From Ascaris suum (lineage: Eukaryota > Nematoda > Chromadorea > Rhabditida > Ascarididae): 64,000 nucleotides of DNA. The notes below the pieces were generated by a model. It saw only the letters and a list, made by a program, of their open reading frames with translations, had not been told where the DNA came from and made no database searches. Positions 62,246 to 64,000 of this stretch are shown here, piece by piece. The translations under genes and the position numbers were made by a program. The stretch covers positions 9,820,053 to 9,884,052 of the forward strand of contig CM024172.1 in the NCBI GenBank assembly GCA_013433145.1. The letters run 5' to 3'. The stretch's first letter is position 1; each line of letters starts with the position of its first letter.

Positions 62246-64000
62246 TAAACCGTTAAGGCGTTTTATGAATTCAGCACTTCATTAAGAACGATGTCATATA
62301 TGCATAAGAATAACATAAAAGAATGCGTAAGGCGACACTACAATTTATGTCTACTGTGCGTCATATAAGAAATTGATCTTATAGAAAAGTTCTTGTTTTT
62401 CGTGTCAGGTTAAACAGTCGAGACAATGGAAAAAACGTTGATATGCAAATTTTTGCATAATTAAGGTTCCGAACATGGCAGACTATGTACTGCATTCTAG
62501 AATGATGAAAATGTACCTATGAATAGGGATCATATAGCAAGTATGTCGAAGAAATCTACCCACCATTTGGCCGAAAAATAATGCTAAGCCCTGCGTACTG
62601 CAAAAGGAAATTACGAGTAAGGAATTCGTGGTCCTTTCACCGTAGAACTTTTGATTTTGATTGAGCGAAGTTCTTATGCCACTTATGTGCAACGCAGAGC
62701 GCGAAACATTGTTTTGCAGAATCAAACAATGGATGAAAAATTTTGGGCTCATCAGCAAGCAGCGCACTACTACTGACACATTATCGCAGATGTTATTAGC
62801 ATGTACGAACTAAGAAAATAGGGTTCGGACCGTTCCCTTGCAGGATGCCGTTACCAACTGCACACGGATGGAACAACCATTGTTCCATCGTTGGAAACCT
62901 CGTCTACATGCTCTAATTCATTTCATCAAATAGCCGATCATGCCATGTTCTTCCTGTTTGCACTGAAGACTGTGTCCTGCAATAAAATCAGAAACGACCG
63001 GGAGAATTATATCAATATATATCAGTCGTTCAATATAAACAGCACAAATACTATGTTCTACCTAGCGAATGGGAGGAGATTTACTTCCCCAGTAGGTGGA
63101 CAGGGACGTTACCTGGCCAATAGGCTGTCAGACACTATTACATCTGCAGTAGATGAGCAGAGGTATCGCCTCCCCAGTGGACGGACAAATACGCCGCCTT
63201 CCCAGTAGGACGAACAGCTATAAAAATTGCGACTGGCAGAGAAAAACACGCCATACAATAAAATCATAAAACCGGTGGAAGTAATTCTTAACAATTTCTT
63301 CTGCACGCTCGAAGGGACTACTCAGCAAGTTTGGTCGCATATAACAAACATTACCGAAATTATTTTGCAAGATATTTCTCGTCCGAGGATCAGCTGGGCA
63401 TGCACCTTTTATGCTCGCAAGGTATTTTTCTCCCTCTCTCACACTGTTGTCCGAGTTTCTTCGCTACTCCTGCCATCACCAGATCATCCTTGGTCAATAC
63501 TTCTGAGTTCATTAAACAAGATCTGAACCGCTGCAGTTACGCTTTGCTGGGGTCATTGCTGCACCTAGGAGAGTCGGGATTTGATGTTGTAACTTCGCTG
63601 GAACTACTTTGAAGCGGTTATTCGATACGCTGAACACGAAATGGGCTCTTTTCCGCTAGACCCCTCCTTAGGTCCGCTGCGTCCCCAACATCCCTTATAG
63701 TTGGGTCTTTGAATTCCATCAAAACTTTTCTAGAAGAAATAATCAACGTGCTGGATGCAAGCGTCAACTTTTTCCTGTGAACCCGGAAACGTGGAAAAAG
63801 ATGACAGCGTCAACTCTATTATATGTTTGTGACCCTAAAGAAGATCGTTGCAGGCAGTCGGAAGGTAAGCATGACAAGGCGGCTGGGTGTAGCCTCGCAC
63901 AATCGCGATATGGCCTTTTACACAGACAGCTGTCTAGTTGGGTATATCTGCACCCTCTATTCTCCCAATTACGTGTGCTAGTTTGGAGTATAGATGATGC
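62246..64000. other. Right end: no gene recognised
   Basis: It contains an imperfect repeated motif (CCCAGTAGGTGGACA and variants) three times at about 63,090, 63,172 and 63,200. No protein family could be identified. Confidence 0.45.

Overview
This window looks like nuclear DNA of an animal, most likely a nematode. Coding sequence is split into many short exons. Intron 3' ends mostly read TTTCAG, TTGCAG or similar, and donors are often weak (GTTCGT, GTTTGT). Between exons lies AT-rich sequence with microsatellites and decayed transposon pieces. The intron sizes (about 300 bp to 2 kb) would suit a strongylid such as a hookworm better than Caenorhabditis, but that is only an inference. Nothing in the window looks prokaryotic or plasmid-borne.

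The left end (about 1-7.2 kb, minus strand) holds the 5' part of a filamin gene (fln-1 type). Seven coding exons join in frame: a short N-terminus with the start codon, two calponin-homology (CH) domains forming the actin-binding domain, and the first immunoglobulin-like filamin sequence. The gene runs off the left edge.

The right-centre (42.65-57.69 kb, minus strand) holds a nearly complete gene for a Tex/SRBD1-family RNA-binding protein. Sixteen exons join with matching phases into 746 codons including the stop. They cover the Tex N-terminal region, a YqgF/RNase H-like domain, helix-hairpin-helix motifs and an S1 domain. The first exon or exons with the start codon were not found.

The 35 kb between these genes (7.2-42.6 kb) is mostly intergenic or intronic. 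It contains two fragments of decayed non-LTR retrotransposon reverse transcriptase (about 10.66-11.23 and 23.28-23.87 kb, both plus strand), a mariner transposase remnant (about 28.95-29.26 kb, minus), a perfect 29-bp inverted repeat at 32.2 kb, homopolymer tracts, and several exon-like segments. Three of those segments (38.88-40.09 kb, plus) are phase-compatible with one another and may belong to an unrecognised gene.

The right end (57.87-64 kb) holds exon-like segments on the minus strand. One is a convincing terminal exon (57,868-57,985) only 177 bp upstream of the first SRBD1 exon found, so an unrecognised gene may sit head-to-tail with it.

Exon boundaries were worked out by hand from splice sites, phase and family resemblance. 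There is no transcript support, and no database search was run.
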